NCBI GenBank assembly: GCA_030549775.1
Contig: CM060172.1
Span: 53,743,942-53,807,941 of the forward strand
Reading direction: 5' to 3'
DNA length: 64,000 nucleotides
Origin: Tamarix chinensis
Taxonomy: Eukaryota; Streptophyta; Magnoliopsida; Caryophyllales; Tamaricaceae
Part shown: piece by piece, positions 48,652 to 59,650 of the stretch
How the letters are laid out: every line of letters begins with the position of its first letter
Numbering within the stretch: the stretch's first letter is position 1
Program-made: the position numbers and the translations under genes
The notes under the pieces: generated by a model
What the model saw: the letters and a program-made list of their open reading frames with translations, nothing else
Database searches by the model: none
Told to the model about the DNA's origin: nothing

Positions 48652-50884
48652 GTAAAATATTATTAATAATACTCTTATTAGTAGAATATTAATATTAATA
48701 ATAATATAAATCTTAAAATTACAAGGCGGCTTTCGAAACCGCCTCATTTAATAATAATACTATTCGATAATGATAATAATGATATTAATACTATATTTAT
48801 ACTTATAATATAAAAGTTAATAAAGATAATAATAATAATATAATTAGTAATAATGTTATAAATGCTAATAATAGTAATAAAAAGCAAGGGTGCAAGACCT
48901 AATTAAAATTTTAGGTTTCGACTCCCCTGAAATAATTACAATAATAAATAAATAATTACACTAATAATAATAATATTAATAATAATATTAATAATAATAG
49001 TAAGCATGTAATAATTCCATTAAATAACTAAAATTAGAGAATAATAATTTATCTAACTCAAGAATACTCCTAAACCTGTCGAAAAAATTTAGCAATTAGG
49101 TTATAGTTGATAACAACAACAATAATAATAATTAAAATCAAAATAACATTAAAAATTATGATAAAAGCAGAATAATTCTCAATAAATCAAAAGGAAGTGT
49201 TGAAAAGGTCTAGGGTTTCACCTTGATTTGGCGGGGATGGGTGGCACCAGCGGTGGTGCCCGGAGGTGGCCGAAAAAGTGATCTAAAAGGGGACAAAATG
49301 AAGAAAAAGAAGGAAAAGGGAAGGAGAAAAAGAAAAGAAGTTTATGGGTCAGTGGAGGAGAATTAGCAGGAGTTTTTGAGTGGTTTAGAGGGTGGTAGAG
49401 GCGGCAGATGTGGTGGTGGACGGTGGTTTAAGGTTTTGGGGTAAAAATTCTGGCGAGAGGAGTAGCAAACTTTGCACGGTTATGGAGGCCCGTGTAAGAA
49501 GAATCGAAGGTTGCGAATGGTTTAGTTAATTAGAGGGCGTTGTAGGGAAAAGTTTGGGAGTAAGAAGAGGCGACGAGGTTGGCTAAAGGTGGAGAACGGT
49601 GCGTCTAAATCTGCGGTGGCGCACAGACTTGTACTTAGGGTTTCAGGGAAAAAAATATCGAAACCAAGCCATATGAGGGGTATTTATAGTGGTGGAGGGT
49701 AGGCTCAAGTTCTGGAGGTTACCAGGAGGTCAAAGCCTGTGAGAAAATAGGGCGGTTATGGTGTTGATTGGTCAGCACGATTTCAAATCGTGCTCGACCT
49801 TCGCAAGGGAAATGGGGGCAAATGTGGGGAAGAAAAAGGAAGTGGGGTGGTTCAAATTGGAGTGCGCGTTGAGGGGAAGAGAATGGGCGGGAGAAAGGCC
49901 GGTCACGACACGTGTGGCCGGCGGCGCCATTTTTGGGGAAGGGTGGAGGTTGCAGGTATGGCGTCAGGGCTGGAAGAGGAAGAAGAAGATGAGGGGAAGT
50001 TGGACCTGGCGGTTCAGCGCAGAAAAGAAAGAAAGAAAAGAAGAGGACACCGGGCGGTCTAGGCGCGAGGGCTGAGGTCATTAAATGAAACGCAGCGTTT
50101 AGAGGGAATAAACACTAAAACACAACACAACGGAGAAGGGAAGGAGGCATCACGCGGTTGGACTGGCCCAAAGGAAAAGGAAGGAGAAGAGAGGGGAACT
50201 GGATCGTGAGCCAGGCCCAGTTCAAGGGAGGAAGAAGAAGAAGAAGAAGAAAGAAAAAGAAAGAAAAAGGAAGAAGGAAAAAGAGCAAGGAAAGGGAAAA
50301 AGGAAAATTAATTAGATTGGATATTTAAATTAATTCAAATATTTGGAATATTTAAAAATAATAATATTTAAATTTCTTTTTAGGCTAAATTAGGATTTTT
50401 AAAAGATTTTCCATAAATTCCATGTTAATTAGCAAATCACTCTAATTTTCTTTAATTAAATTATTTATAAAATTAATATTAGTTTGAAACTATTTTCTCC
50501 TTCTTAATTTAATTAAAATAATTAATTTCCAAATTAAAATCTTTAATTGGTTAAAATACCCAATTTTTCTCTAATTAAATTATTTATAAAATTTCTCATT
50601 AATTTACCCTAATTAGTTTTCTTTTATTTTAATAAAAATAAAATATTTAATTAATTTTCAAAATAAAATCTTATTTAATAATAAATAATAAAATTAGAAT
50701 TTTTGGGGCATTTCAATTATTGTGAGCCCTAGAGGCATTTTAGTAAAATTTCTTATGCAAGAATGTGGCCTAATATGTGTAGGTGCTAATAAGTATTAGA
50801 TTAAAATATAATAGTTGGTGGAGTTGGATATTGTTAATGGAGTATTAATATTATTATTCCGTGTGGTAATGTTAATTTAATAAA

Positions 50885-51900
50885 AGTGGTGTAATAAGGG
50901 GGCAAGATTGTAATTTTGAGTGAAAAGGGGTAAAATGATAACTTTATAAATAAAAGGATATTTATGGCAAACTTGGGAGTGAGGGGTAACTTGGTAATTA
51001 TGATAACAACGAAGGATAAATTGGTAATTAAATTATGATTATAGAAGGATAATTTTGTAAATAAAAGGATATTTATGGCAAGCTTGGGAGTAAGGGGTAA
51101 CTTGGTAATTAGGATAATGATGAAGGATAATTTGGTCATTAAATTATGATTATAGAAGGGAAATTGGATAATTATGTTAATAGAGAAGGGTAATTTGGTA
51201 AATTAACCAATAAAAGGGCTTTATGGTAATTTTAATAATGGAGAAGGGCAATATAGTAATTATAAAAATTGGAGAAGGGTAAATTAGTAATTATAATTAT
51301 GGAGAAGGGTAAATTAATAATTATAATTATGAAAAAGGGTGAGTTGGTATTTATAATAATAGAGAAGGGTAAATTGGCAATTGTAATTATGGAAAAGGGT
51401 AAATTGGTGTTTATAATAATGGAGAAGGGTAAAATGGCAATTATAATAATTGAGAAGGGTAAAATGGCAATTATGATGATAAAGAAGGGCAATTTGGTAA
51501 TTTATCCAACTAAAGGGGCAATTCGGTAATTAAGATAATGGAGAAGGGCAATTTGGTAATTTAATCGACTAAAGGGTAAATTGATAATTATTTAACCAAC
51601 TAAAGGGGAAAATTGGTAATCATGATAATGAAGAAGGGTAATTTGATAATTTATCCTGCTTAAGGGTAATTTAGTAATTATAACAAAGGAGAAGGGTAAT
51701 TTGGTAATCTAACCAACCAAATGGGAAATATGATAAGTATAGCAATTATGAGGGGTGAATGGTGATCTAAAAAGCGTAGGAGATAACTTGGTAACCTAAA
51801 CCGAGTAAGGGGTAATTTGTAAATTATGTAGCCTGAAGGGTAATATGGTAATTTTTCAAGTAAGGAAGGGATGACTTAGTAATTATCTAAGTAAGGGGTA
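50885..51900 (+). repeat. Tandem repeat GGAGAAGGGTAAATTGGTAAT in gLTR-h
   Basis: At 51237-51490 the period is a regular 30 bp, so a spurious frame reads MEKGK-type repeats. Elsewhere the units are 30-40 bp and more diverged. It matches 22080-23165. Confidence 0.9.
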
Positions 51901-52359
51901 AATGAGTAATTTATATCTAACATGTCGTTGTGATTGTGGAATTTCATGATATAACTCAAATAACACTAAATAGCAAGATAAGAGTATTTGACGATTAGTA
52001 AGTATCACGAGAACAAATCCTAAATCATAATTGGATAAGATTATGATGGCCTTATTGTTTTCCTCCGTGTTATCTTGGATAACTGTATGAATAAGAAATG
52101 CCTAATGATATCAGAATGATTGAAAGTGAATAAGTATCTGATTGTTGTACTTTTTGTGATCACTTTAATTAAGATACTAATACTTAAAGTGAAAGATCTC
52201 GAGATCGGGAATGGTGGCTCTTAAGGGGCCGCTACCCTAAAGACGTGGTTTAGCCCACGATTATTCTAGTATTTGCTGGTGTGCCATTGTGCCCCAATCA
52301 GGCATTATATCTTACTCTATCTAGCTCTACAGACCTATTTAGGGGGTATGCATACTTAT

Positions 52360-52520
52360 GGATTAGGTGTTCTTGTTGGTAGGGTACTGAGTAGCTTTAT
52401 GCACCAGTACGACTAGGGTACCTTTGCATCCCTGGGTTGATGGTTGAAGGGTACTGAGTAGCTTGTATGCACCGGTACGACCGGTGTACCTTTGTGTCCC
52501 GGGTTCTTGATCTCCCGTCC
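52360..52520 (+). repeat. Paired GGGTACTGAGTAGC repeats in gLTR-h
   Basis: Two units with GGGTACTGAGTAGCTT, CACCRGTACGACY and GTACCTTTG words, matching 23605-23780 in gLTR-e. Confidence 0.8.
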
Positions 52521-52561
52521 AAAGAAAATAAATGGAATTGATGTGCTGATTAAAACAGGGA

Positions 52562-53012
52562 AAATACTAATCATGAAAGTGAAAGATTAATGAGCCGAGC
52601 GCAGTTGAATTATGATATTAAGTACCGATCCACCGGATACAATAGTGGCCTAGGAGCGTGATGTCCTAGAATATGATTATGAGTACCGATCTACTGGATA
52701 TAATAGTGGCCCAGGAGTGTGATGCCTTGGCAAGTGATTATGAGTATCGATCCACCGGATATAATAGTGGCCCAGGAGCATGTTGCCCTAGATGATGTTG
52801 ATATATATTCTGATCCACCGGCAATAATAGTGGGGGTCCCGAGCTCAATAAAACTAGTCATGGATGTGAATAAAGTTATGAAAAAATACTAATCACTTAT
52901 AGTGGAACACCATGTGAGTCGGGGCCAGACCGGTCCATCGACAAATAATAGTGGCCAGGAGTGTTTTGCTCTGCATGACCGGTCCACCGGCTATAATAGT
53001 GGGGTTCCCGCA
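52562..53012 (+). repeat. Array of CCAC...GTGG units in gLTR-h
   Basis: Openers at about 52564 and 52885; units of about 60 bp contain CCACCGGATACAATAGTGG and variants with a CTAGG-(9-10 nt)-CCTAG or CCAGG...pair. Series end AGTGGGGGTCCC and AGTGGGGTTCCC. Confidence 0.85.
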
Positions 53013-53514
53013 CTCATATGGATATAAAATCTGAGAGATGATTGAATAATGATGGACCAATGGTTTAAGGCTGAAAGTATTGATCGTACATTACGACCTA
53101 TTGATATCTGATGTGAATGTTAATTATGTGAATGTTATATATACACATCTTGTTATATATGTTTATAGCTTCATTTCATGTGTTGCATTACGGGCCTGCT
53201 ATTAAGTGTGATTTTAAAGGGTTACTTAGTACCATAGTACTAAAGGGTTCCATTCGTGGAGCCCCTGCCTATTCAATGGGCAATGTCCCTTGCAGGTCTA
53301 TTTTCAGGTGCTACTCAAGTGGGCAACGGGAAAGAGCGTAAGGATTATCCGGATTTTTAGGGTTCTCCCTTTACTTTTACTTTCTGGTTTAAATTTATTC
53401 CTTATTCTTGTAACCACCACTGGTAGATTCTAATCTTGTAAAGTGTATCGCACTACTCTGATTTAAACATGTTTTGAAAATCTAGCAAAGTGTATCTCAT
53501 TCCTTTAGCCTTAG

Positions 53515-53560
53515 CACTTGGTACTGGAACGGTAGGAGTGAACCGGTCTAGTACTAAGTG
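53515..53560 (+). other. Conserved 3' hairpin of gLTR-h
   Basis: CACTTGGTACTGG (53515-53527) pairs with CTAGTACTAAGTG (53548-53560), with G-U pairs at two positions. It is followed by GTGGCGGTAATATCCC (overlapping its last bases) and ends 99 bp before the element end. Confidence 0.7.
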
Positions 53561-53664
53561 TGGCGGTAATATCCCCGAAATTCACCGTTTTATATTTTTC
53601 TTCCACTATTTCTTTTAATAAAATGAAATTTTTCAGTAATGAATTTTGAGGGTGTTACAGTTAT

Positions 53665-54166
53665 ATCCACGGACCATGATAAATAAATAAATTCACCGTA
53701 TAGATAATGGATACTAAAAAATTCTCAATTAAATGGAAAATTAGAGGTCTCTCAAACTCTTAATATGTTTCTCTCTCTCACAGGGAATAGGGAACAATTG
53801 AATCAATAGTTGAATGAGTCTAAATGTAGAAAAACACACATATATAGTTCTCAAATAAAATATCCTAAAATATATGGTGGCTTATAAAGAGAAACACGAA
53901 TTTAGGTTGGACACGACCATGCTAGCCAATATAGCCAGGCTTTGTAGTGTCTTCAAAAGAGATCATTGTGTCATTAATGTTGAAGGCCAACACGACCATG
54001 CTAGAAAAAACGGGCATACCGTGTTGATGGGTATGAATGTATTCCTCATCACAATCAATACCTATTCATTCCATGCTAATTTATCCAGGAACATATCATG
54101 AGAGTGTTGGGGAACATGGCTAGGTTTGTTTGATGCATGAATATATTTTTTTGATGCATAACTTGA
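53665..54166 (-). repeat. Main part of the copia 3' LTR, right of gLTR-h
   Basis: Lies just downstream (minus sense) of the RNase H remnant and polypurine-like AAGTTGGATATTC. It contains CTAATTTTCCATTTAATTGAG and GGTGAATTTATTTATTTATC, then GTCCGTGGATATAAC, a text order common near the 3' end of copia LTRs, and is cut by gLTR-h. The exact 5' limit of the LTR is approximate. The 75-codon plus frame inside (53874-54101) is not recognised. Confidence 0.55.
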
Positions 54167-54184
54167 GAATATCCAACTTAGCTC

Positions 54185-54605
54185 AGATCTAGAATACTTA
54201 TTGTCATCATAAACCTCAAAGGGTAATCAAACATTGTAAATGCCAGCTAAGTACAAGCAACGCTCGAACTTAGTGATTGCAAGATGCTTCGTAAGCATGC
54301 ATGCAAGATTCTTTGTAGTGTGAATATTTATCACCCCATTATTCCCCATAGCAACTACATCTTTGATAAAATAGAATATTTGGCATCGATATGCTAGATC
54401 TTCAAATGATAGGCATTATTCATGGTCAGATAAATAACACTATGACTATCTAAAAATACAATTGCAATACCATGTGCAATACAAAGCTCGAGTACTATAC
54501 TTCACAATCAAATGGCCTCCTTCACACTTTCAATAGCTGCAACATATTCTACTTATGTGATACATAAGGAAACAGTAGAGTGTAATGATACTTTCCAACT
54601 AATAA
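54185..54605 (-). pseudogene. Ty1/copia RNase H remnant of the broken copia element
   Basis: On the minus strand, through several stops, one reads SWKVSLHSTVSLCIT, VEYVAAIESVKEAIWL, GIAIVFLDSHSVIYLTMNN, HIDAKYSIL and later CLRSILQSLS. This is the usual copia order SWKASLQSTVALSTTEAEY, VKEAIWL, DSQSAIHL, HIDVRYHF, ADMLTKSLP. It is too decayed to be open in any frame. Confidence 0.8.
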
Positions 54606-55128
54606 TACTAAAACATAGTTTTAAAATAAGTAAAAAGTAAGGCGTAGGGAAGTTAAAAAGGAAAGATAGAAGAAGAGGATAATGAAATTGAGGCATAGTG
54701 ACAAGGAGATAAAGTAAGAGAGAGAGAGGAAATGTGTGGCTAGTGGATGCAAATGACTCTAACCCCTTAGTCTTCTATACATGGAATATAAGGAGCACTG
54801 AATAGTTAGTATATTGACAACATTAAATTAAAGTGAGGTGGGATGGGTTTATATATACATATTAGGGATAAGATTTTCATTTTGGTTAGGTTAATTGGAT
54901 TTTAATAGTAATTTTGATGATACCTAATTATTTTGTTTTATTATAAAAATCCAGTTACATTATTTATATTTTTTCTAAAATAATAAATTATTTTTGAATT
55001 TTATTTTATATGCATATACTAAATCCATATGAACTGCTAGTCTCACCAATTCAAACCACATTTTGACTAATAAAACCACAAATTAGTTGTGAGATCAGTT
55101 TAATAACCGGTTCATTTTTTAAAACTAT
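54606..55128. mobile_element. Probable small insertion in the copia RNase H region
   Basis: The copia text stops after GYIFIL (minus, near 55125) and resumes at SWK near 54605, whereas intact elements have only about 10 residues between. The intervening half kilobase has inverted ends, TAGTTTTAAAA at the left and TTTTAAAACTA at the right, and holds a purine-rich stretch (54640-54740). The family is not known. Confidence 0.5.
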
Positions 55129-55357
55129 AGTATGAAGATATAACCAAAATTAGATTTGCATCTATCCAAGTTAGCAATATAATAAAAATCAATAAACTAA
55201 TGACTTCATAGGATCGCGACTTACTCATGATAATAACCAAACCAATATGTAAGGATCCCTTGAAATAAAATAGGATCCCTTTAACTACATACCAATGTCC
55301 TTTTCTAGGGTTGTGTATCAACTAACTTTCCATACTGGCAACATAAGATAGATTAGG
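55105..55357 (-). pseudogene. Ty1/copia reverse-transcriptase end and RNase H start
   Basis: The minus strand reads NLSYVASMES, a stop, then LIHNPRKGHWYVVKGILF and YFKGSLHIGLV, the connection between copia RT and RNase H (usually HNPGKEHW.AVKWILRYLKGTL.GL). After a frameshift, LANLDRCKSNFGYIFIL matches the AGDLDKRRSTTGYIFTL region. gLTR-j starts directly to the right. Confidence 0.85.
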
Positions 55358-55455
55358 TGTAATACCCCCCCCCCCCAATTTTTTAACTAGAAAATTTTTA
55401 TTTTTAAGACAATTTGGAAGCGATTGAAAAATAAAACCATGGAATGTTACCGCCA

Positions 55456-55502
55456 CATCAACCATGAGAAAGGTGTGATTATTACTTAATCCATGCCTGA
55501 TG
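55456..55502 (-). other. Conserved 3' hairpin of gLTR-j
   Basis: On the minus strand CATCAGGCATGG pairs with TCATGGTTGATG (eleven of twelve, two of them G-U). It sits 98 bp before the element end and leads into GTGGCGGTAACATTCC. Confidence 0.6.
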
Positions 55503-56170
55503 CAAGTTAAATGGAATAAGGAATAAAAGAATGCATGATCATAATAATAATGTGACAATATAAAGAAATAAAGACTAGAACCATATCATAGATATGATGA
55601 ACTTAATAGTTTACAAAATCAAATACAAGAATCCAAGCGAAGAGTTTAAATAACTAGAAATACAAAACATCCCAATACAGTAGGTAAAATACCAATAATC
55701 AGTTAGCCTAACTCTTAGGTACGACCATAAACCTCATCCCCAAGCAATGACCCACTAATGCCCGATGTTATCACCCTTGGTATACTCTAACAAAGAGTCG
55801 TAACCCTGCAAATCATCCTCTTCTCCTCAGACCAAAAGCCAGATCATCCCAGTGACCACATAAGTGTAGTATCAGTATAGTGAAGTATTCGCAAAGCATA
55901 CTACGTAAAACATGGAATGCTCATGTAGCATATTGAATTCACATAATAGCATGTTGATACTATCACGATACAAATTAAATACAATATGGCATGCTTGCAT
56001 GGAAGTCATGGATGTATAGAAATACATTAATACACATAATACATAAAATATAAACCATATTAGACTTCCTCTTTTAGTGACCACACAATTTTGGTTAGAA
56101 AGATAGTTCGTTCGACCACCCCTAGTTCTCCACCATGAACAAAAGCCATGGCAGCATAAGATAATTACAA

Positions 56171-56420
56171 TGGGATACCACACCCATAACATAAGGTTAG
56201 GATACATAGAAGGGGCTTTCTTCAAGGATACCACACACACCACACATCCAGTGTACCTGCCACAAAAATTGGGATACCACACCCACCACACGTGGTCGAA
56301 GTACACCAAGGGGCCTTGTACTAGGATACCTCACCCACCACACCTTGAATGTCTCCTTCACGAGGGCTAAAAAGTTGGGATACCACACCTATCTAAGCAA
56401 TGGACAATATGAAGTGCCAG
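56171..56420 (-). repeat. GGATACCACACCCACCACAC tandem units in gLTR-j
   Basis: About five units of roughly 50-55 bp share GGATACCACACMCACCAC (plus-strand wording), AAGGGGC or AAGGGGCCTT, and TCAAGGATACC. They lie where the CCAC...GTGG arrays lie in the other copies. Confidence 0.75.
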
Positions 56421-56694
56421 GGTGCTTGTACTGGAATACTTTACCTACCCGTACTGGACACTGATGCCATATCGGTCTACCATAGTATAATCCTATACCT
56501 CAAAGATATGTGCATACCCCTTGCCGACCATACCCCTATAGAGAAGGAAATAGGTATCAAGTGAAAGATATATAACCAAGGGTGGCCTGTCCACTAACTC
56601 TCCATAGCTATCCTGAGAGACGGAGAAAAAGTCTTAAACAAAATATTAAATCATATTAAATCATTAATTTATGTATATGTGATATCATCAATCA

Positions 56695-56910
56695 CAACAA
56701 GTCCATACATAACCAAATTGGGTGTTTCCAAGTGATAACACCAAACACAATGAAAATCTCATATTTAACCAATTGGGTGTTTCCAAATGATAACACCAAA
56801 CACATCATAAAGCATTAAATCCACCAATTAGGTGTTTAGAGATAGCACCAAACTCACATACCAATTTGGTGTTTAAAGATAGCAACAAACTCAACCAAAA
56901 GTAAGTTTCA
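56695..56910 (-). repeat. TTGGGTGTTTCCAAATGATAAC units in gLTR-j
   Basis: Four units share (plus-strand wording) AATTGGGTGTTTCCAA, GATAACACCAAACACA and later variants AATTTGGTGTTTAAAGATAG. The spacing is about 60 bp. Confidence 0.8.
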
Positions 56911-57039
56911 AATATCATCATATTGGTTCATATCAACATAATTCAATCATGGTTGAAATCATAATTAAAATATTATAAATACATGGAAGAATAAACACAA
57001 AAGGCCCAAGAGAAACACAACAAATCATAACAAAATAGG

Positions 57040-57600
57040 CGGCTTCCAACTGGATTAGTCTATCGGTCCTCAGACCGATTGACTGGTCTAGTCGTATCAG
57101 ACTTAGACCAAAATAAAAACCAGAGCATTAGTGAATAGGTTAGCCTTACCAGTCGACTATTCATGAGAACCATTTGACTGGCTGGATCCAACCGATCGAT
57201 AGGTCTAAGTAGAGACCAAACTATTTTAGCCTGCGGAAAAACTAAAAAATTAGTTTGGCCAACTGAGCAACTTGTCATGTTAACTAGTCGACTGGTTTGG
57301 TCCAATTGGATGATGGGTATAAATAGAGACCAAACCATCTTAGCCTATAGAAAAATCTATTGATGGGTTTGGCCAACCGATCGACTGGTCAGAGTAACCA
57401 GTTGACTAGTTTGGTCAAACCGATTGATGAGTCTAAGTAGAGACCAAACCATCTTGGTCTGCAAGGACACCAATTGATGGGTTTGACCAATCGATTGACT
57501 GTTCTCATGACCAAATGATCAAAAACTCCAAACCATTCAACTTTTTACTACTCGTAAAACCAGTCGATGGGTTCAAGGAACCGATTGACAAGGTTGGGTA
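57040..57600 (-). repeat. GACCAAACCATCTTAGCC / CCGATTGACTGGTC units in gLTR-j
   Basis: Five diverged units of roughly 110-120 bp share AGAGACCAAACCATCTT, GGTTTGGCCAACCGA, TCGACTGGTC and TTGATGGGTTTG words on the plus strand. Confidence 0.8.
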
Positions 57601-59003
57601 AAACACAACCCAGAATTACGAAACACACACCAAATTTTACCACACTTTACCATATTAATTTTAGCATGCGTCTATGTCAAAACACACATAAAATATATGA
57701 CTTACAGATAGAATTACGTGGGCACATGGTGATATACATACTTAACTAAATCATGCTCAACAACCAATTTTATGCTTAAAAATTAGGAATATCACAACAC
57801 TTAGAAAAGATTATACCACAAGCTCATACTATGGAACACAATTAAATCATACTCATATAAACACTAACACATGGAGCCCCAATATACCAGATAAATCTAA
57901 TTATGTTAAAGATAAGAATGTCATACCTTGAAGTAATTCTTCTACTACAAAACTCCTAGTGGATGGCCTATCTAGCAGAACTTTAATTTCTTTATTAAAA
58001 CCATTCAAAATCATCTTCCAAAACTTTATTAAAACCAAGAAAATTAGAAGAAGAAGAGAAATGCAAAACACCACCTTTAGATTCAAAATCAGGTGTTAAA
58101 AGAGAAGTCGAATTCTCCAAATTTTCTTAACCTTAATTCTTCCTTACTAAAGGAAAGTAAGAATGAACTAAAACTAATATTGGAAGAAGAGAAAGGAACA
58201 CAATGCCTATACAATTCAAAGGAGAAAACCAAAGAGGATATCTATTTTTCTCAGCAAAAGGAAGAAGAGAGGAAAGATAGAAAAGTGTTCAACACGTAGT
58301 AAGATTTTCACAAGAAGAAGGGAGAAGATAGCAAGAACGCAAGTGTGGAATGAAGATAGATCAATAGAATAAGAGGTATAAGAGCGAGCTGGTTGGCATA
58401 TCCAAGAAAAAGGAGGGATGGGACAGGTGAGGTAGAGTGTGGGCAAGATGAGAAGTGAAGGATGACTTAATGGGGTGGTGAGAGGTTGAGTGTAATTAGA
58501 TATGGGTATTCAAGTGGGTTGGCAAGTTAGGGGAGAGTCCCCAAAGTTAATAATCACTACCCTCAGTTGCTAGAGATGAGAAGGAGAGATGAAGGAAAAA
58601 GGAGAAGTGAGGCTTGCCTCAAAAAGTGGTTTTTTGGGAAACTTTTGCTGATTAAAATCATGTAATAGTTCAATTAATAAGAAAATAATGTCAAAACACT
58701 AAAACATGCTTATTATCATAATTGAATTCAAATAATAAGTTTTCCTAATTATTAGAGAAAAATTCAAATCAAAATCAGAGACGAATTTGAAATCGCAGGC
58801 AAACCAATCAACTAATTTGTGAAAAATAAGAATATAAATTTTCCCTAGCGCATTAGTCGTTCGGTTATGCAAACCAGTCAATTGGTAAGATTGAAATTCA
58901 CATTTTTATTAGAATCTCAAGCTATTTCAAAACCAGAACTCCTTTATTTTATATCATCATAATTCTAAATATAATTTGAAGGATTTTGGAATAGGGTATT
59001 ACA

Positions 59004-59234
59004 TGAGGTATAGTGTAATTATATTAAAAAAAATATCATAAAAGATAATAATTTTACATTTTTATAGTGCTAATATTTTAGCATGTATCTTTAATTAATA
59101 TTTAAATTAGTATGAATTTTTTATTTTTATTTTCAACATAGTAATTGAAAAAAATAAATATTACATGATTTAGAAAATAATATTTTTTTACATGTCATAA
59201 CTTCACATTATAAGTTAATTGTGAAAAAAATAAT
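59004..59234 (-). other. Decayed AT-rich remainder of the copia element
   Basis: Between the integrase-side pieces and gLTR-j; only YTIP next to the gLTR-j joint is compatible with copia RT. Most of RT is missing. Confidence 0.4.
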
Positions 59235-59650
59235 ACCCATGCTTTAGATTGTTGAGAAACTAGTTTTTATTAAAAGTCGTATCCCTACTTTGAATAATTT
59301 TTTAGAGTTAGGACACCAAACCCTATACCCCCTTAGAGTAAGAAGAAGAGTTGAGAAAAATGCATTTAAAAACTCTAAGAGCTAATTTACCTTGACTAGA
59401 ATATATATAAAGAGGACATATAAAGGCTTTGAAAATAGAGCAATCAATAGGATTTTCTTACTAAACTTCTTCTAGAATATAGAAATCAATGGATGACTAT
59501 GGGTATCTATTAATGTTGTAGCCATCTATAGAAACTACTTTAGTTAAAAACTCTCATCGATGACACAATCTAACATTGGAAATCATACACGTAGCTATTT
59601 CAAGTAGAGTTTTGGTAATGCATTTTGCAACTCCTTTCTATTATGTTTTC
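59235..59650 (-). pseudogene. Ty1/copia integrase C-terminal part
   Basis: The minus strand reads GVAKCITKTLLEIATCMISN, TKVVSI, SSIDFYILEEV, NPIDCSIFKAFICP, GKLALRVFKCIFL and SRDTTFNK. This follows the copia order GVAERMNRTLLE, RCMLSNAG, AVSTACYL, TPEEVWSG, LRVFGCPAY, KLEPRAKKCIFLGY and SRDVVFNE. It has several stops. Confidence 0.85.

Larger units (their letters stand above)
46563..50715 (-). mobile_element. gLTR-i: giant LTR-like element, minus strand, nested in gLTR-h
   Basis: On the minus strand it opens TGAAATGCCCCAAAAATTC (at 50715) and closes TTTTGGGGGTGTTACA (at 46563). Exact ATTAT copies flank it at 46558-46562 and 50716-50720, and the gLTR-h text is collinear with gLTR-e across the joint. 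Length is 4153 bp, uninterrupted. Zones on the minus strand: AT-rich start, pyrimidine-rich zone (about 50300-49200), TTA microsatellite (48595-48650), CAAACCCTAA array (47755-48080), CCAC...GTGG array, hairpin. No coding domain. This is the cleanest copy for defining the element. Confidence 0.9.
44525..53659 (+). mobile_element. gLTR-h: giant LTR-like element in the copia LTR, hosting gLTR-i
   Basis: Opens TATAATCTCCCGAAATTTT and closes TTTTGAGGGTGTTACA; flanks GTTAC (44520-44524) and GTTAT (53660-53664) agree at 4 of 5 bases. Without gLTR-i it is about 4.98 kb and is collinear with gLTR-e: a pyrimidine-rich zone (about 44830-46060), GGAATTAAGGTAATCG (about 46295), a GGTAATTT repeat zone, a GGGTACTGAGTAGC pair, arrays and the hairpin. 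The 227- and 146-residue proline-rich frames at 45256-45974 do not keep frame against gLTR-e and are not taken as genes. Confidence 0.85.
55358..59003 (-). mobile_element. gLTR-j: giant LTR-like element, minus strand, in copia reverse transcriptase
   Basis: On the minus strand it opens TGTAATACCCTATTCC (at 59003) and closes, after a run of about 14 G, GGTATTACA (at 55358). Flanks TTAGG (55353-55357) and TGAGG (59004-59008) agree at 4 of 5. Length 3646 bp. The hairpin (55456-55502) and GTGGCGGTAACATTCC box are as in other copies, but the arrays are different: TACCACACC units, TTGGGTGTTTCC units and GACCAAACCATC units. The pyrimidine-rich zone (about 58600-58150) is shorter. No coding domain. 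Confidence 0.75.

Noticed and set aside
51269..51529. Repeat protein-like frame with MEKGK units
   Set aside because: A 30-bp tandem repeat happens to be a multiple of three; the unit loses period outside 51237-51490 and in gLTR-e.
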